Positions 36,480 through 44,248 of a stretch of 64,000 nucleotides of DNA are shown piece after piece. How positions within the stretch are numbered: position 1 is the stretch's first letter; each line of letters starts with the position of its first letter. This DNA comes from a bacterium endosymbiont of Escarpia laminata. Lineage in GTDB: Bacteria; Pseudomonadota; Gammaproteobacteria; Chromatiales; Chromatiaceae. The position numbers were made by a program, and so were the translations under genes. The stretch is taken from NCBI GenBank assembly GCA_003660235.1, contig QGON01000071.1, forward strand, positions 434,001 to 498,000, given 5' to 3'. The notes beneath the pieces are model-generated. The model did not search any database. It had not been told where the DNA came from and saw nothing but the letters and a program-made list of their open reading frames with translations.

Positions 36480-36597
36480 CTCGCCGTGTGTTGCGCGGCG
36501 GCTCGTGGAACAACGAACCACAGAACGTTCGTTCCGCTAACCGCAACAGGAACACGCCAGATAACCGCAACAACAATGTTGGTTTTCGGCTTGCCAG
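36480..36597 (+). repeat. DGR template repeat (TR)
   Basis: A 118-base non-coding copy of the VR, 10 bases downstream of the RT stop. It has 29 adenines, nearly all in AAC/AAT codons: in the target frame it would read SWNNEPQNVRSANRNRNTPD then NRNNNVGF, the asparagine-rich pattern typical of TRs. Adenine-rich codons allow replacement by up to 15 residues without stop codons. It would be transcribed as the RNA template. Confidence 0.97.
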
Positions 36598-36600
36598 TCC

Positions 36601-36770
36601 GCCCGCCTAGAGCCGGAGTTCTCGGTGCCTAAGGGTATCGGAAGCGCGCCAGCGGGTGTCCATGGCGTCACCTTCAGGCTTATCAGGATGATGCAGCCGA
36701 ATAGCCTCCGCAGGGCAGCGGTGAAGCGGGGTGAGTAGCAAGTGCGAAAATCCCGTTTCGTTTATTGTTG
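36601..36770. other. Gene-free stretch after the template repeat
   Basis: No gene is supportable between the TR and the lptG remnant. It holds the 3' flank of the template, which would include the IMH* region and any 3' part of the template RNA. It belongs to a 339-base gap without an intact gene (36598-36936). Confidence 0.6.
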
Positions 36771-36882
36771 TCAATGCATCCTGCGAAAAAGCCAAAACGC
36801 CAAAACGCCAAAAACAGGCAGAGCATGTGTCGGGAAGGATACCGCAAGCAACGGGTTGATATCATAGACTACTACCAGACAG
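36771..36882 (-). pseudogene. Decayed duplicate of the 3' end of lptG
   Basis: This stretch aligns with 37560-37662, the last 34 codons of lptG, in the same orientation. Shared runs include GTGTCGGGAAGGAT and GGGTTGATATCATAGACTAC. The copy has an extra eight-base unit (CCAAAACG repeated), a one-base insertion (CATGTGT for CAGTGT) and scattered substitutions, so it no longer encodes the protein. It lies 677 bases from the true gene end, with the RAYT and its REPs between them. Confidence 0.85.
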
Positions 36883-36920
36883 GGGTATGAGAGCTTAGCC
36901 CCCATCGGATTTTTTCATGG
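36883..36920 (+). repeat. Decayed copy of the post-VR hairpin segment
   Basis: GGGTATGAGAGCTTAGCCCC followed by CATCGGATTTTTTCATGGC matches the segment at 34918-34955 (GGGTATGGGGGCGTAGCCCC, CATCGGAATTTTTTAATGGC) with few changes. The changed bases break the stem. It directly abuts the lptG remnant. Confidence 0.75.
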
Positions 36921-36936
36921 CACATAATTGCCCTGC

Positions 36937-37002
36937 GTAGGAGCGGTGCCTCGCCGCGATTTAACCCTCTACGGAGCCATCGCGGCGAGGCGCCGCTCCT
37001 AC
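36937..37002. repeat. Intact REP pair on the 3' side of the RAYT gene
   Basis: Arms GTAGGAGCGGTGCCTCGCCG and CGGCGAGGCGCCGCTCCTAC with the spacer TTTAACCCTCTACGGAGCC. One mismatch in the stem. The right arm (36979-37002) is identical over 24 bases to the single arm at 37510-37533, so the RAYT gene is enclosed by direct copies of one REP arm. Confidence 0.88.
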
Positions 37003-37025
37003 AAAATGCGGGTTGCGATGATCGA

Positions 37026-37478
37026 TCATAACCACATCGCATCCCATAGCGGATAATCACTCACCCGCTTCACCAAACCGGCGCGTATCGGATTGGCCAC
37101 CACATAGCGTGCAACCAATTTCACATCCTCGTCCCGGCGCAGGGCATGATCATGGAATCCTGCCTGCCATACCGGACGATGAATACCCAACGACCGGTTG
37201 ATACTGTGTGCGCTGGCAGATTTGACACCCTGTACAACGCTGGAGAGACTCACTTTCTCCAACTGCATAAGCCAGTGAAGATGGTCGGGCATAATGACAT
37301 AACAGAGCGTCGTTGCAGGGGCGTTACGCAAGGTCGAGACCAACACTCTGCCAAGTTGGAGATTTGTAAACAGCGCGGATCGTTCATGGGTCACTGCTGT
37401 GATCAGATAGATACGGCCTGGTTCACTAAAGCGGCCTTGACGTAATGTATGGCCTTTGGGGCTGTTGGGTTTATCCAT
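37026..37478 (-). CDS. REP-associated tyrosine transposase (RAYT)
   Basis: A 150-residue Y1-type single-strand transposase of the IS200/IS605-related TnpA-REP family. The HUH motif is PDHLHWLMQL, the catalytic tyrosine lies in LVARYVVANPIRAGLV, and the N-terminus (RQGRFSEPGRIYLITAVTHE) is typical. RAYTs nick and join REP hairpins and are single-copy domesticated enzymes. The coding sequence is intact and flanked by REPs of the same sequence on both sides, as expected for a RAYT and its cognate REPs. The start is ATG 37478. Confidence 0.93.
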   Translation of the reverse strand: MDKPNSPKGHTLRQGRFSEPGRIYLITAVTHERSALFTNLQLGRVLVSTLRNAPATTLCYVIMPDHLHWLMQLEKVSLSSVVQGVKSASAHSINRSLGIHRPVWQAGFHDHALRRDEDVKLVARYVVANPIRAGLVKRVSDYPLWDAMWL

Positions 37479-37509
37479 TTTCAGACATCCTTATCTGATT
37501 CGGCGGGTT

Positions 37510-37533
37510 ATCGCGGCGAGGCGCCGCTCCTAC
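37510..37533. repeat. Single REP arm on the 5' side of the RAYT gene
   Basis: A 24-base arm ending CGCCGCTCCTAC, identical to 36979-37002. It lies 31 bases upstream of the RAYT start and 26 bases beyond the lptG stop. Confidence 0.88.
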
Positions 37534-37559
37534 AAAAAAACTAGGGTCAGATCATGCCA

Positions 37560-38627
37560 TCAATGCACCCTGCGAAAAAACCAAAACGCCAAAAACAGAC
37601 AGAGCAGTGTCGGGAAGGATGCCGCGAACAGCGGGTTGATATCATAGACTACCGCCAGATAGGAGAAGGCCCGATTCACCAGGTAGAAAACCGTACCTAT
37701 GACCGCACCGGTAAAGATACGTTGGCCAATGCTGACGCTACGCAAAGCGCCGAACACAAAGGGCACGCTCAGAAACAGCATGACTAATGTCACCAGGGGT
37801 GACACCAGCTTTCCCCAGAAAGCCACCTCGTAGGTCGCGGCATCCTGCCCGTTTTCATTCAGGTAGCGGATATAGCTCCAGAGATCCCAGGCCGGCAGCA
37901 TGTGTGGCTGGACCGTCACCACATCAAGCAACGCAGGTTCCAGCAGGGTTGACCACCGCATACGCTCCAATCGATTCGTGGTAATCCGTCCGGCGCCAAA
38001 TTCGCTCTGCTCCACACCATCCAGTTCCCATTCAGGATCGGCATATCGGGCAGTGTCAGCATGGGTGGCCCGCAGCAGTTTTCTTCCCGCGCCATACTCG
38101 TAAATCGAGATATCAGCCAACGTCGAGTCGGGCAGAATACGGCGGATATTGATGAAGGTATTGCCGTCCCTCGCCCAGAATCCGTACTTGGTCTGCAACG
38201 TCACCTGGTTCGACAGCGCATCCATCTTCATACGCTGGGCCCGCTGTTCCGTTACCGGCGCCAACAGCTCCCCGACCGCCAGTATGAGCAGCAGCATGAC
38301 CAAACCTGTCTTGAGGACAGCACCTACGATACGGGATATCGACACCCCCGCAGCACGCATAGCGATCAGTTCGGAGTTGTTCGCAAGCACCCCCAGGCCG
38401 ATCAGACTGCCCAGCAGGGTGGCGACGGGAAAGATCTCGTAGGTATAACGGGGCAGAATCAGGAGCACATAGGTAAAAGCCTTGGAGGTTGTGTAACTCC
38501 CTTTACCCACCTCTTCCAGTTCCCCCAGCACGGAGAAAAAACCCAGCAGCACCAACAACAGCGCCAGGACCATCAACATCCCCAGTGCCACGGAGCGGCC
38601 GATATAACGATCCAGCAGGTTGGTCAT
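37560..38627 (-). CDS. lptG: LPS export permease LptG
   Basis: A 355-residue inner-membrane protein of the YjgP/YjgQ family with three N-terminal and three C-terminal membrane helices around a periplasmic beta-jellyroll. Conserved pieces: MTNLLDRYIGRS start, LGVLANNSELIAMRAAGVS coupling-helix region for LptB, and SPLVTLVMLFLSVPFVFG. With LptF and LptB it extracts LPS from the inner membrane. The frame opens upstream, but the ATG at 38627 overlaps the lptF stop (ATGA) and gives the right length. Its 3' end is duplicated at 36771-36882. Confidence 0.95.
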   Translation of the reverse strand: MTNLLDRYIGRSVALGMLMVLALLLVLLGFFSVLGELEEVGKGSYTTSKAFTYVLLILPRYTYEIFPVATLLGSLIGLGVLANNSELIAMRAAGVSISRIVGAVLKTGLVMLLLILAVGELLAPVTEQRAQRMKMDALSNQVTLQTKYGFWARDGNTFINIRRILPDSTLADISIYEYGAGRKLLRATHADTARYADPEWELDGVEQSEFGAGRITTNRLERMRWSTLLEPALLDVVTVQPHMLPAWDLWSYIRYLNENGQDAATYEVAFWGKLVSPLVTLVMLFLSVPFVFGALRSVSIGQRIFTGAVIGTVFYLVNRAFSYLAVVYDINPLFAASFPTLLCLFLAFWFFRRVH

Positions 38628-39727
38628 GCCCGAGTCCAACGCAGGCGACGGCGCCAGCGGCGATACCAAACCCGGTCAGGCAGCAGCATAACCAGTGCCA
38701 ATACCCCCATCGAAAGGTGTACCCACCACATGCCCAGCCAGGCAGGGGTCACCTGATCCTTCATCCAATTTTCGGAGACTCCCTGAAGACTGAGATAGAT
38801 GGTGTAGATCAGAAATGCCAGGGCCAGACGGCCAAAGGGTCCCTGGCGCGGCAGCGAACGGCTCAACGGCAGACTCAGCAGAGCAAAGGCCAGCACCCCC
38901 AGTGCCGGTGACAGGCGGTATTGAAATTCGGAGCGGTCGTAGATGTCCTGCGATGCCAGCAGGACATGGGTCGGCAGGCTGTTACGGGGACGATTGCCCA
39001 CTGTGGGCACCGCCTCTCTGATGCGCAGGGCATAGGCACCAAATTCACTCACCACATAATCCGCCCGACCGGGCTGACCTTTGTAGCGGAACCCATCCTC
39101 CAATACCAGAAAACGGTCACCCGTCTCCGGGTCCACCCGCTGAAAACCGGTCTCGGCGGTCACCAAGCCCAGGTCATCCCCCTGTCGGGTCTGCACAAAG
39201 ATATTGTGCAGACGATGGTCCTCCGAGATCGACTCTACGTAGAAGACCAGATCGCCCTTGCTGTATTCGTTGAACCGTCCCGGACTCACCCCCGCCAGTT
39301 CCACCGACTGGCCCGTCTGCCCGCTGATGATCCGTGCAATCAGCTGACTCGACCAGGGCTGCACTCCCATGGAGAGCCAGGCCACCAGCAGAGAAACCGG
39401 CGCTGCCGCCAGCAGGATGCTGCGAAAGATACGCAGGCTGCCCACACCACAGGACTCTAGGGCGATCATCTCGCTATCCCGGTACATCCGGCCGACAGCG
39501 TAGAGCACTGCGAAGAAGAAAGCGGGCGGAATCAGGCGGGCAAGATAGCGAAATATCTGCAGTCCCAGCAGTTGGAAGAGGACATCCGCGCTTACCTCTC
39601 CCACCGCCACCTGCTGTAAAAAACCGATAAAACTATGGCTGACCAATACCAGCAGCAGTATCAAGAGGATCGCAAACAGCGCCTTGAATACTTCCTGCAG
39701 CAGATAACGGTCGATGAGAGAGATCAC
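38624..39727 (-). CDS. lptF: LPS export permease LptF
   Basis: A 367-residue partner of LptG, matching the E. coli length. It starts ISLIDRYLLQEVFKALFAIL and carries YRDSEMIALESCGVGSLRIF, the coupling-helix region. The frame is open far upstream, but GTG at 39727 gives the normal N-terminus; no strong ribosome site is seen there and an ATT or more distal codon cannot be excluded. It is divergent from pepA with a 117-base gap that must contain both promoters, a conserved arrangement in Gammaproteobacteria. Confidence 0.93.
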   Translation of the reverse strand: MISLIDRYLLQEVFKALFAILLILLLVLVSHSFIGFLQQVAVGEVSADVLFQLLGLQIFRYLARLIPPAFFFAVLYAVGRMYRDSEMIALESCGVGSLRIFRSILLAAAPVSLLVAWLSMGVQPWSSQLIARIISGQTGQSVELAGVSPGRFNEYSKGDLVFYVESISEDHRLHNIFVQTRQGDDLGLVTAETGFQRVDPETGDRFLVLEDGFRYKGQPGRADYVVSEFGAYALRIREAVPTVGNRPRNSLPTHVLLASQDIYDRSEFQYRLSPALGVLAFALLSLPLSRSLPRQGPFGRLALAFLIYTIYLSLQGVSENWMKDQVTPAWLGMWWVHLSMGVLALVMLLPDRVWYRRWRRRLRWTRA

Positions 39728-39844
39728 GGCAATGGTAAATCGTTGCTGTTTAGGTAGACTACAATGGTTTCGGAACCCTATCCTATCAAGAATTGCGACC
39801 TGGATAGACATCATCTCCACCAAAATTTCGAGGACCGGTAATAT

Positions 39845-41344
39845 ATGGAATTCAGCATCAAGTCTGGGGATCCCACCAAACAACGCACCGCCTGCCTGGT
39901 ACTTGGCGTCTACTCCCATCGTCGGCTTTCACCCATTGCGCAACAAGTGGACAAGGCCGGCAAGGGATACCTTACCAAGATTCTGAAGCGTGGCGATATG
40001 AATGGTGAGTCCGGCGAGCAGGTGATGCTGTACGACGTACCTGGTAGCCTGGCAGAAAGGGTGCTCCTGGTCGGCCTGGGAAAAGCCCGGGAGTTTACCC
40101 TTAAGCAGTACCGCAAGACCCTCTCCTCTACTGTAAAGAGTCTGGACAAGAGCCACGCTGCTGAAGCCGTTTGTTGTCTGAGTGACCTGGAACTTCAGGA
40201 CGGCAACCTCTATCAGACAGTACGAGACACGGTCATCTCCGCCGAGGAGGCGTTATACCGCACAGACGAACTGAAGAGTGAGCGCAAAACACCCAAACGT
40301 CCACTGAAGCGCCTGACCCTTTTTCTCGGTGACCGCCGCCGGTTGAAAACTGCGCAAAAGGCAGTGAGCCATGGTCAGGGCATCGCCAACGGCATGAACC
40401 TGGCCAAGGACCTCTCCAATCTTCCTGGCAATATCTGCACCCCGACCTACCTCGCTGATCAGGCGCGTAAACTCAGCAGAAAATCCCGCCACCTCAAGGT
40501 GCAGGTACTGGATGAAAAACAGATGGAGAAACTGGGCATGGGCGCCCTGCTCTCCGTCTCCCGCGGCAGCCGCCAACCCGCCAAACTGATCATCATGGAA
40601 TACAAAGGTGGCAAACCCGGCACCAAACCCGTCGTACTGGTCGGCAAGGGATTGACCTTCGACGCAGGCGGCATCTCCCTCAAACCCACGGCGGGAATGG
40701 ATGAGATGAAATACGACATGTGCGGCGGCGCCAGCGTCATCGGCACCCTGCAGGCCTGCGCCGAGATGGAGCTGCCGCTGAATGTCATCGGCGTAGTCCC
40801 CTCATCCGAAAATCTGCCGGATGGTGATGCCAATAAGCCCGGTGACATCGTCACCAGCATGTCCGGCCAGACCATTGAGATACTCAACACTGACGCGGAA
40901 GGCCGCCTGATCCTCTGCGACGCCCTGACCTATTGCGAACGTTTCGAGCCTGCGGCCGTCATCGATATCGCCACCCTTACCGGTGCCTGCATCGTCGCCC
41001 TGGGAAAACACGCTTCTGGTCTGATGGCCAATAATGACGCGCTCGCCGACGAGGTACTCAACGCCGGCAGCCACAGCGGCGACAGGGTCTGGCGTCTGCC
41101 GCTTTGGGAGGATTATCAGTCGCAACTCGACAGCAACTTTGCCGATATGGGAAATATCGGCGGCAAGGGCGCGGGAACCATTACCGCCGCCTGCTTCCTC
41201 TCCCGTTACACGAAAAAGTTCAAGTGGGCTCATCTGGATATTGCCGGTACCGCCTGGCTTTCGGGCAACGCCAAAGGCGCGACCGGACGCCCAGTGCCGC
41301 TGCTGGCCCAGTTCCTGCTGAAACGCAGTGGACAGAGTGACTAA
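39845..41344 (+). CDS. pepA: Leucyl aminopeptidase PepA
   Basis: A 499-residue M17 dimetal aminopeptidase. The catalytic domain signature is NTDAEGRLILCDALTY; metal ligands occur in GKGLTFDAGGISLKP and the YDMCGGASV segment; the N-terminal domain (about 1-165) is the alpha/beta domain that in E. coli PepA also binds DNA for Xer recombination. Length is normal. It is followed by a long palindrome and holC, the usual pepA-holC order. Confidence 0.95.
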   Translation: MEFSIKSGDPTKQRTACLVLGVYSHRRLSPIAQQVDKAGKGYLTKILKRGDMNGESGEQVMLYDVPGSLAERVLLVGLGKAREFTLKQYRKTLSSTVKSLDKSHAAEAVCCLSDLELQDGNLYQTVRDTVISAEEALYRTDELKSERKTPKRPLKRLTLFLGDRRRLKTAQKAVSHGQGIANGMNLAKDLSNLPGNICTPTYLADQARKLSRKSRHLKVQVLDEKQMEKLGMGALLSVSRGSRQPAKLIIMEYKGGKPGTKPVVLVGKGLTFDAGGISLKPTAGMDEMKYDMCGGASVIGTLQACAEMELPLNVIGVVPSSENLPDGDANKPGDIVTSMSGQTIEILNTDAEGRLILCDALTYCERFEPAAVIDIATLTGACIVALGKHASGLMANNDALADEVLNAGSHSGDRVWRLPLWEDYQSQLDSNFADMGNIGGKGAGTITAACFLSRYTKKFKWAHLDIAGTAWLSGNAKGATGRPVPLLAQFLLKRSGQSD

Positions 41345-41373
41345 TATGGCGTCTGTCCGGATACAGAAAAAAA

Positions 41374-41477
41374 GGAACGCAGAGGTCGCAAAGGAGCGCG
41401 AAGGTCGCAAAGAAAATTTAACTATTTCAATAGATAAACTTTGCGTCCTTTGCGGTTCTCCGCGTTCTTTGCGTTCC
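41374..41477. repeat. Long imperfect palindrome between pepA and holC
   Basis: GGAACGCAGAGGTCGCAAAG at the left and the complementary CTTTGCGGTTCTCCGCGTTC TTTGCGTTCC at the right, around an A/T-rich centre. The whole of 41374-41477 can fold as one hairpin. It is an interspersed-repeat type found in many bacterial genomes; it may end pepA transcription. Confidence 0.75.
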
Positions 41478-41519
41478 AAATGCTTGTTTTCAAACGGACA
41501 CTAAATAATTCCCAATACC

Positions 41520-41948
41520 ATGACCCAAGTCGACTTTTACATCCTCAAGGAGCAGTCCAGAGCCAACCGCTATATGCTCGCCTGCCGACTGGTGGAGAAG
41601 ATCTATCATCAGGGGAGAAGGGTCTTTATCCACACGGTTTCCAATGAGGAGGCCAGGCATATGGACCGTCTGCTCTGGACCTTTCGTCAGGGCAGTTTCG
41701 TCCCTCATGCCCAGCTGCAGGATGCGAACAGTGCCGTCACCCCTGTTATTATCGGCTGCGGTGGAGATGCGGCGGAAGAGAGCGATGTGCTGATCAATCT
41801 CACCACAGACGTACCAAACTTTTTCAGTCGCTTTGAAAGAGTGGCCGAAGTGATAGACAAAGAGCCTGAACTCAAAACTGCTGGTCGCGAACGATTCCGT
41901 TTCTATCGCGATCGGGGCTACCCACTCAAAACCCATGAGATCAGCTAG
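41520..41948 (+). CDS. holC: DNA polymerase III chi subunit
   Basis: A 142-residue protein starting MTQVDFYILKEQS, with the chi landmarks RLVEKIYHQGRRVFIHT, LDRLLWTF-like MDRLLWTFRQGSFVPHA and DVLINLTTDVPNFFSRFERV. Chi links the clamp loader (through psi) to SSB. It lies 175 bases after pepA in the standard order. It is followed immediately by an unknown gene. Confidence 0.95.
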   Translation: MTQVDFYILKEQSRANRYMLACRLVEKIYHQGRRVFIHTVSNEEARHMDRLLWTFRQGSFVPHAQLQDANSAVTPVIIGCGGDAAEESDVLINLTTDVPNFFSRFERVAEVIDKEPELKTAGRERFRFYRDRGYPLKTHEIS

Positions 41949-42323
41949 ATGAACCCGACCGATCCTGAAAATATCGATCTGAATGAGCTGGACATCCCTC
42001 TGCTTGATGATGTCGTCCAATCCGAGGCTTTCATCTCTCCTACGAGTGAGCCGTCAGCAGGGAGTATCGATGCTCAGACTGATGTCCAATCACTGCCCGA
42101 TCACGACGCTATCGTCAGCATCGTTCGGGAGGGTTTGCAGAATCAGATCCAGCACGAACTCACCGCCATCGTTCAACAGGCTGTAGAGCAGGCAGTCACC
42201 CAAACCACCAGCCACTTGAAACAGGTTATCGAGGACGAGGTGACCAGTTCCCTGGAACGGCGCATAAAGCAGCTCATCGAGCGGGCGCTTGATAAAAAAT
42301 TCGGAGACTTTTCGCAACAATAG
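41949..42323 (+). CDS. Acidic hypothetical protein after holC
   Basis: A 124-residue acidic protein starting on the base after the holC stop. The N-terminal half (LNELDIPLLDDVVQSEAF) is short-motif rich and probably unstructured; the C-terminal half (about 50-120) is a long amphipathic helix with heptads (IVQQAVEQAVTQTTSHLKQV) and may form a coiled coil. It fills the slot before valS in this neighbourhood, which suggests a replication or chi-associated role, but I recognise no family. Confidence 0.7.
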   Translation: MNPTDPENIDLNELDIPLLDDVVQSEAFISPTSEPSAGSIDAQTDVQSLPDHDAIVSIVREGLQNQIQHELTAIVQQAVEQAVTQTTSHLKQVIEDEVTSSLERRIKQLIERALDKKFGDFSQQ

Positions 42324-42405
42324 AAAAACATGCGTAATTCAGAGCGTAGATTGCAAACAAGAGGTAGTGGTTTCTCCGCGACCTCTTTTCATTGGGGCTG
42401 ATCCC

Positions 42406-42903
42406 GTGAAAAAAAATCAGATCATCACTCATCTCTCCCTGGAACCTCATGTCGAGGGTGGTTTTTTTCATCGAACCTATCAGTCAGAACATCAGACGAC
42501 CCCTACTGATATTGAGAAATCACGCCCACTGCTCACCTCGATCTATTACCTGTTGAGCGATGACAGCCCCATCGGCTACCTGCACAAAAACCGTTCCGAC
42601 ATCATCCACTACTTCCATTCCGGCTCGCCGCTGACATACCACATCATCCATCCCGACGGGACGATCGAGCGGATTGTGATGGGGAACGATCTGGCGTCTG
42701 GCCAACAGCTTCAACTCATCGTCAAAGGCGGTTGCTGGAAGGCGACAGAACTCACCGCAGGCGAGTATGGACTGGTCAGCGAGGCAGTCAGTCCCGGGTT
42801 TGAGTATGCAGATATGGAGCTGGCTGAAAGGGAGACCATCCAGATCCTGTTCACGGATCTCCCAGACGAACTGGAGAGTTTAATCAAACCGGCTGCTGGC
42901 TGA
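42406..42903 (+). CDS. Cupin family protein (DUF985)
   Basis: A 165-residue cupin of the DUF985 group: LSLEPHVEGGFFHRTYQSEH, SIYYLLSDDSPIGYLHKNRS, DIIHYFHSGSPLTYHIIHPD and LVSEAVSPGFEYADMELAER are the family segments. Function is unknown. The frame is open from 42289, overlapping the preceding gene, but GTG at 42406 (KKNQIITHL) gives a family-like length and follows a GGGGCTGATCCC stretch. The 3' end overlaps the convergent arnD by 20 bases. Confidence 0.85.
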   Translation: MKKNQIITHLSLEPHVEGGFFHRTYQSEHQTTPTDIEKSRPLLTSIYYLLSDDSPIGYLHKNRSDIIHYFHSGSPLTYHIIHPDGTIERIVMGNDLASGQQLQLIVKGGCWKATELTAGEYGLVSEAVSPGFEYADMELAERETIQILFTDLPDELESLIKPAAG

Positions 42904-43813
42904 CCTGTTTTTCAACAGCAATACTCTGCATGGCAAGATAGCCGGAACGCCCTTCGAGTTCGCCCCAGCCGATCTGGTGCTTGGGCAAGGAGGAAAGGTC
43001 CAGGGAGTCATAGGTATCCCCCACTGCCTGGACAGTGCCTTCGAACCCTTTCCACATCACCAGCAGTTTCTCCATGGTCGACAACAACTGCATTCCTTCC
43101 AGTTCGGCATGTAGTGTGTAGACGTGGCCATTGGGCAGGATATACTGGCTCTCCGCATAGATGTATTCGTGTACATTCTCTTCGGTGATGCCGTCGCGGC
43201 CGATTAGTTCATCAAGGGTGGGAAGCGTGGTGGGGATCTGCGGACATTTGGATTCGATGCCCTGTAGCACAGGATAGAAGGCACTCTTGCCACGGACATC
43301 ACTGGCGTACTTGAGACCGGCCTCCTCCTCCCATTTCAAGGTATGGGCATTGAGCTGCCAACCTGCGGCACCGTGGGTAGTCGCAGCATGGCCGAAAACT
43401 TCCTGGAAGGTCTCTGCCGCCAGATCCAGCTCTCGACGGGTCCATTGCTCATCCTTGTGGGCAACATAATCCTGCCAGCGCACATGATCATAACAGTGGA
43501 TGCCAACCTCGTGACCCGCCTCGGCCACAGAACGCATCACATCACCCGCTTTACGGCCGATATGTGGTCCGGGTAGCAGCACTCCGTACATCAGGGTTTT
43601 GAGGCCGTAGTTGCTGGCCACTGAGGTACGCCGCACCTTTTGCAGGAATCCGGGACGGAAGATGCGCCGCAGGGCACGGCCGGTGTGGTCTGGTCCCAGA
43701 CTGAAGAGAAAGGTGGCGCGGACTTGATACTCATCGAACAGACGCAACAACGCCGGCACCCCTTCCAGGGTGCCGCGGTAGGTGTCTACGTCAACTTTGA
43801 GTGCGACTGTCAT
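42884..43813 (-). CDS. arnD: 4-deoxy-4-formamido-L-arabinose-phosphoundecaprenol deformylase ArnD
   Basis: A 309-residue NodB-fold deformylase that removes the formyl group from undecaprenyl-phosphate-Ara4FN. Visible: KVDVDTYRGTLEGVP at the N-terminus with the catalytic/metal Asp, GHEVGIHCYDHVRWQD with the metal HxxxH-like region, and AAGWQLNAHTLKWEEEAGLKY. It is the last gene of the arn operon on the minus strand; it lies 435 bases from the preceding arn gene, with a palindrome between them. Confidence 0.93.
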   Translation of the reverse strand: MTVALKVDVDTYRGTLEGVPALLRLFDEYQVRATFLFSLGPDHTGRALRRIFRPGFLQKVRRTSVASNYGLKTLMYGVLLPGPHIGRKAGDVMRSVAEAGHEVGIHCYDHVRWQDYVAHKDEQWTRRELDLAAETFQEVFGHAATTHGAAGWQLNAHTLKWEEEAGLKYASDVRGKSAFYPVLQGIESKCPQIPTTLPTLDELIGRDGITEENVHEYIYAESQYILPNGHVYTLHAELEGMQLLSTMEKLLVMWKGFEGTVQAVGDTYDSLDLSSLPKHQIGWGELEGRSGYLAMQSIAVEKQVSQQPV

Positions 43814-44167
43814 GAGGCGACCTTACAAGTGAGTCTTCGACCTCGTGATAGATTTTGGGACATCCCAGTCCCCAAAATCGACTCGGCCTTCGACAACCTG
43901 TTTGTGCCCCGGCCGTCCCGGTCACTGGCACTACGCGACAACCTCGCAAGCTCGTTGCCGCTCCGTTGCCAGCTCCCGATGACTGGACGCCGCGCTCGGA
44001 TGCCTACTTTGCTTCCCCTCTGGCGCAAGGCACGCCGGGTAAGCAGTGCGGCCTCGCGGCTACCGGGGACTACCAGCCTTCGCTTCGCTCTCCATGGCTG
44101 GCAGCGACTGAAAATGAGCCCCTTAAACCACCGGTGGCTCTCTTCTGACGTGCAGTAACCAACTTGA
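43814..44167. other. Gene-free stretch within the arn operon
   Basis: About 350 bases between arnA (dehydrogenase) and arnD with open frames on both strands but no start, ribosome site or protein family that I can support. Composition is unlike the neighbours. It may be a degenerate repeat or vestigial sequence. Confidence 0.5.
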
Positions 44168-44240
44168 TGTAGGATGCTGGTGAGGAACGAACCGCATCGA
44201 TCGCGAATGATGCGGTTCGCAAGCTCACCAGCATCCTACA
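44168..44240. repeat. Perfect 17-base inverted repeat in the arn operon
   Basis: TGTAGGATGCTGGTGAG (44168-44184) pairs perfectly with CTCACCAGCATCCTACA (44224-44240); inner arms CGAACCGCATC and GATGCGGTTCG extend the hairpin. A different repeat family from the GTAGGAGCGG REPs. It lies between arnA-C and arnD and may be a transcription attenuator or mobile repeat. Confidence 0.85.
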
Positions 44241-44248
44241 TTCCAAAG

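Noticed and set aside
36480-36597. Reading the TR as a small asparagine-rich protein gene
   Set aside because: No start or ribosome site; its identity to the VR explains the sequence.
36683-36865. A 60-codon minus-strand frame as a gene
   Set aside because: It is the frameshifted remnant of the lptG 3' end.
43640-44158. Plus-strand open frame of about 170 codons
   Set aside because: It overlaps arnD antisense, has no ribosome site and no recognisable family.
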